Assembly (NCBI RefSeq): GCF_913773635.1
Contig: NZ_CAJYGQ010000009.1
Location: 1-64,000 of the forward strand
Source of the DNA: an uncultured Mucilaginibacter sp.
GTDB taxonomy: Bacteria > Bacteroidota > Bacteroidia > Sphingobacteriales > Sphingobacteriaceae
Direction of reading: 5' to 3'
DNA length: 64,000 nt
The position numbers and the translations under genes were made by a program. This document shows, piece by piece, positions 63,525 through 64,000 of this stretch. The notes beneath the pieces were generated by a model. The model saw only the letters and a program-made list of their open reading frames with translations. It did no database searches and had not been told where the DNA came from. Each line of letters begins with the position of its first letter. Within the stretch, counting starts at the first letter, position 1.

Positions 63525-64000
63525 ATGAGAAATCTTTATCAATATTTTTCAATTAAAAGCAAGTTCAGGAAAATCCCTGCTTTCCTCGGAATATTGCTTA
63601 TTTTAATTACCTCCACAACACCGTCTTACTCGGCCGATGGTCAAACCATGAATACGTTGCGCATCAGCGTGTCGGTAAAAAATGAGCCTATTAAAAATGT
63701 TTTCAAATTAATTGAAGAGAGAACACCTTTCAAAATAGGTTATAATTCAAATGTTTTTGACTCCAATAAACCCATCAGCCTGAATGTCAATAACGAGCTG
63801 GTAGTTAACGTCCTTAAGCAACTGTTATCAGGTTACCAGGGATCAGTACAGCAGGTTGATGATGAGCATATTTTGTTAAAAGTAGAAAAACAAAAACCTG
63901 TGGCAATAGCGCCTGTAAAGCAAGTAAGTAATGCTGCCCCTACCCGTATTTCGGGTACCGTGAAAGATGAGCAGGGCGAAGCGCTGCCTGGTGCTACCAT
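63525..64000 (+). CDS. SusC/RagA-type TonB-dependent receptor, N-terminus (truncated at window end)
   Basis: 158 codons from ATG 63525 run off the right edge. A basic start and membrane segment (IPAFLGILLILITSTT) form the signal sequence. Residues about 45-130 are an STN (secretin/TonB short N-terminal) signalling domain (VSVKNEPIKNVFKLIEERTPFKIGYNSNVF, VLKQLLSGYQG). A CarboxypepD_reg-like domain begins at RISGTVKDEQGEALPGAT, as in SusC proteins. The STN domain plus the upstream FecI/FecR pair indicates substrate-responsive surface signalling. The ligand and any SusD partner lie outside the window. No function beyond outer-membrane uptake can be given. Confidence 0.92.
   Translation, partial: MRNLYQYFSIKSKFRKIPAFLGILLILITSTTPSYSADGQTMNTLRISVSVKNEPIKNVFKLIEERTPFKIGYNSNVFDSNKPISLNVNNELVVNVLKQLLSGYQGSVQQVDDEHILLKVEKQKPVAIAPVKQVSNAAPTRISGTVKDEQGEALPGAT

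Overview
The window looks like chromosomal DNA of a Bacteroidota member, most likely Sphingobacteriaceae (a Mucilaginibacter- or Pedobacter-like soil bacterium). The reasons are a type IX secretion (T9SS) type-B sorting domain with PorP/SprF and PorE-like partners, a SusC/RagA-type receptor start behind a FecI/FecR pair, glycoside hydrolases of families 43, 31, 97 and 92, and promoters of the Bacteroidota TTTG-N(about 19)-TAnnTTTG form in front of both tRNAs. The genus is inference from gene style; no rRNA is present. I see no insertion sequence, CRISPR array, prophage or replication origin.

Layout. 1-4.6 kb: start of a lipoprotein gene, a GH43 enzyme, katG and a secreted TonB-C-domain protein, with hairpin terminators between units. 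4.7-7.7 kb: a minus-strand operon of ECF sigma factor, one-TM HEAT-repeat protein and two paralogous DUF4097-like exported beta proteins. 7.9-14.3 kb: a minus-strand pair consisting of a complete but output-less bacteriophytochrome (PAS-GAF-PHY) and, 15 bp downstream, a 1615-residue CheB-CheR-multi-PAS histidine kinase. 14.5-18.6 kb: tRNA-Pro(UGG) with two promoter matches, two SDR genes, an Atu4866-family protein and an orphan histidine kinase. 18.6-25.7 kb: a T9SS surface operon (1381-residue CshA-like adhesin, PorP/SprF, PorE-like OmpA protein). 26-28.4 kb: proBA. 28.7-32.3 kb: SRPBCC protein, SDR, zinc alcohol dehydrogenase, GH25 lysozyme. 32.4-45.8 kb: carbohydrate enzymes (GH31, GlgB with a long basic N-terminal extension, GH97, GH92, polysaccharide deacetylase, SGNH hydrolase) interrupted by ruvB and a TPR protein. 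45.9-52.8 kb: small acidic protein, SpoIIAA-like protein, GT2 glycosyltransferase, POT peptide transporter, a secreted unknown, and a 7TM-HD (PgpH-type) protein. 52.9-57 kb: tRNA-Ser(GCU), LuxR-type response regulator, a tail-less SSB paralogue, an SDR and mnmE. 57.1-61.6 kb: two convergent SDR/AraC modules. 61.7-64 kb: ECF sigma factor, FecR anti-sigma factor and the start of an STN-domain TonB-dependent receptor.

How the parts work together. The strongest candidate for a little-described system is the phytochrome plus CheB/CheR/PAS kinase pair: the photosensor keeps every bilin-binding residue I could check but has no output domain, while its neighbour has kinase and methylation domains but no photosensor. 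The sigma/HEAT/DUF4097 operon is a second candidate, for envelope sensing. The T9SS triad, the sugar-polymer enzymes and the terminal sigma/FecR/receptor set fit a polymer-degrading, surface-attached lifestyle. Six SDR oxidoreductases occur in the window, several beside regulators or stress-type genes.
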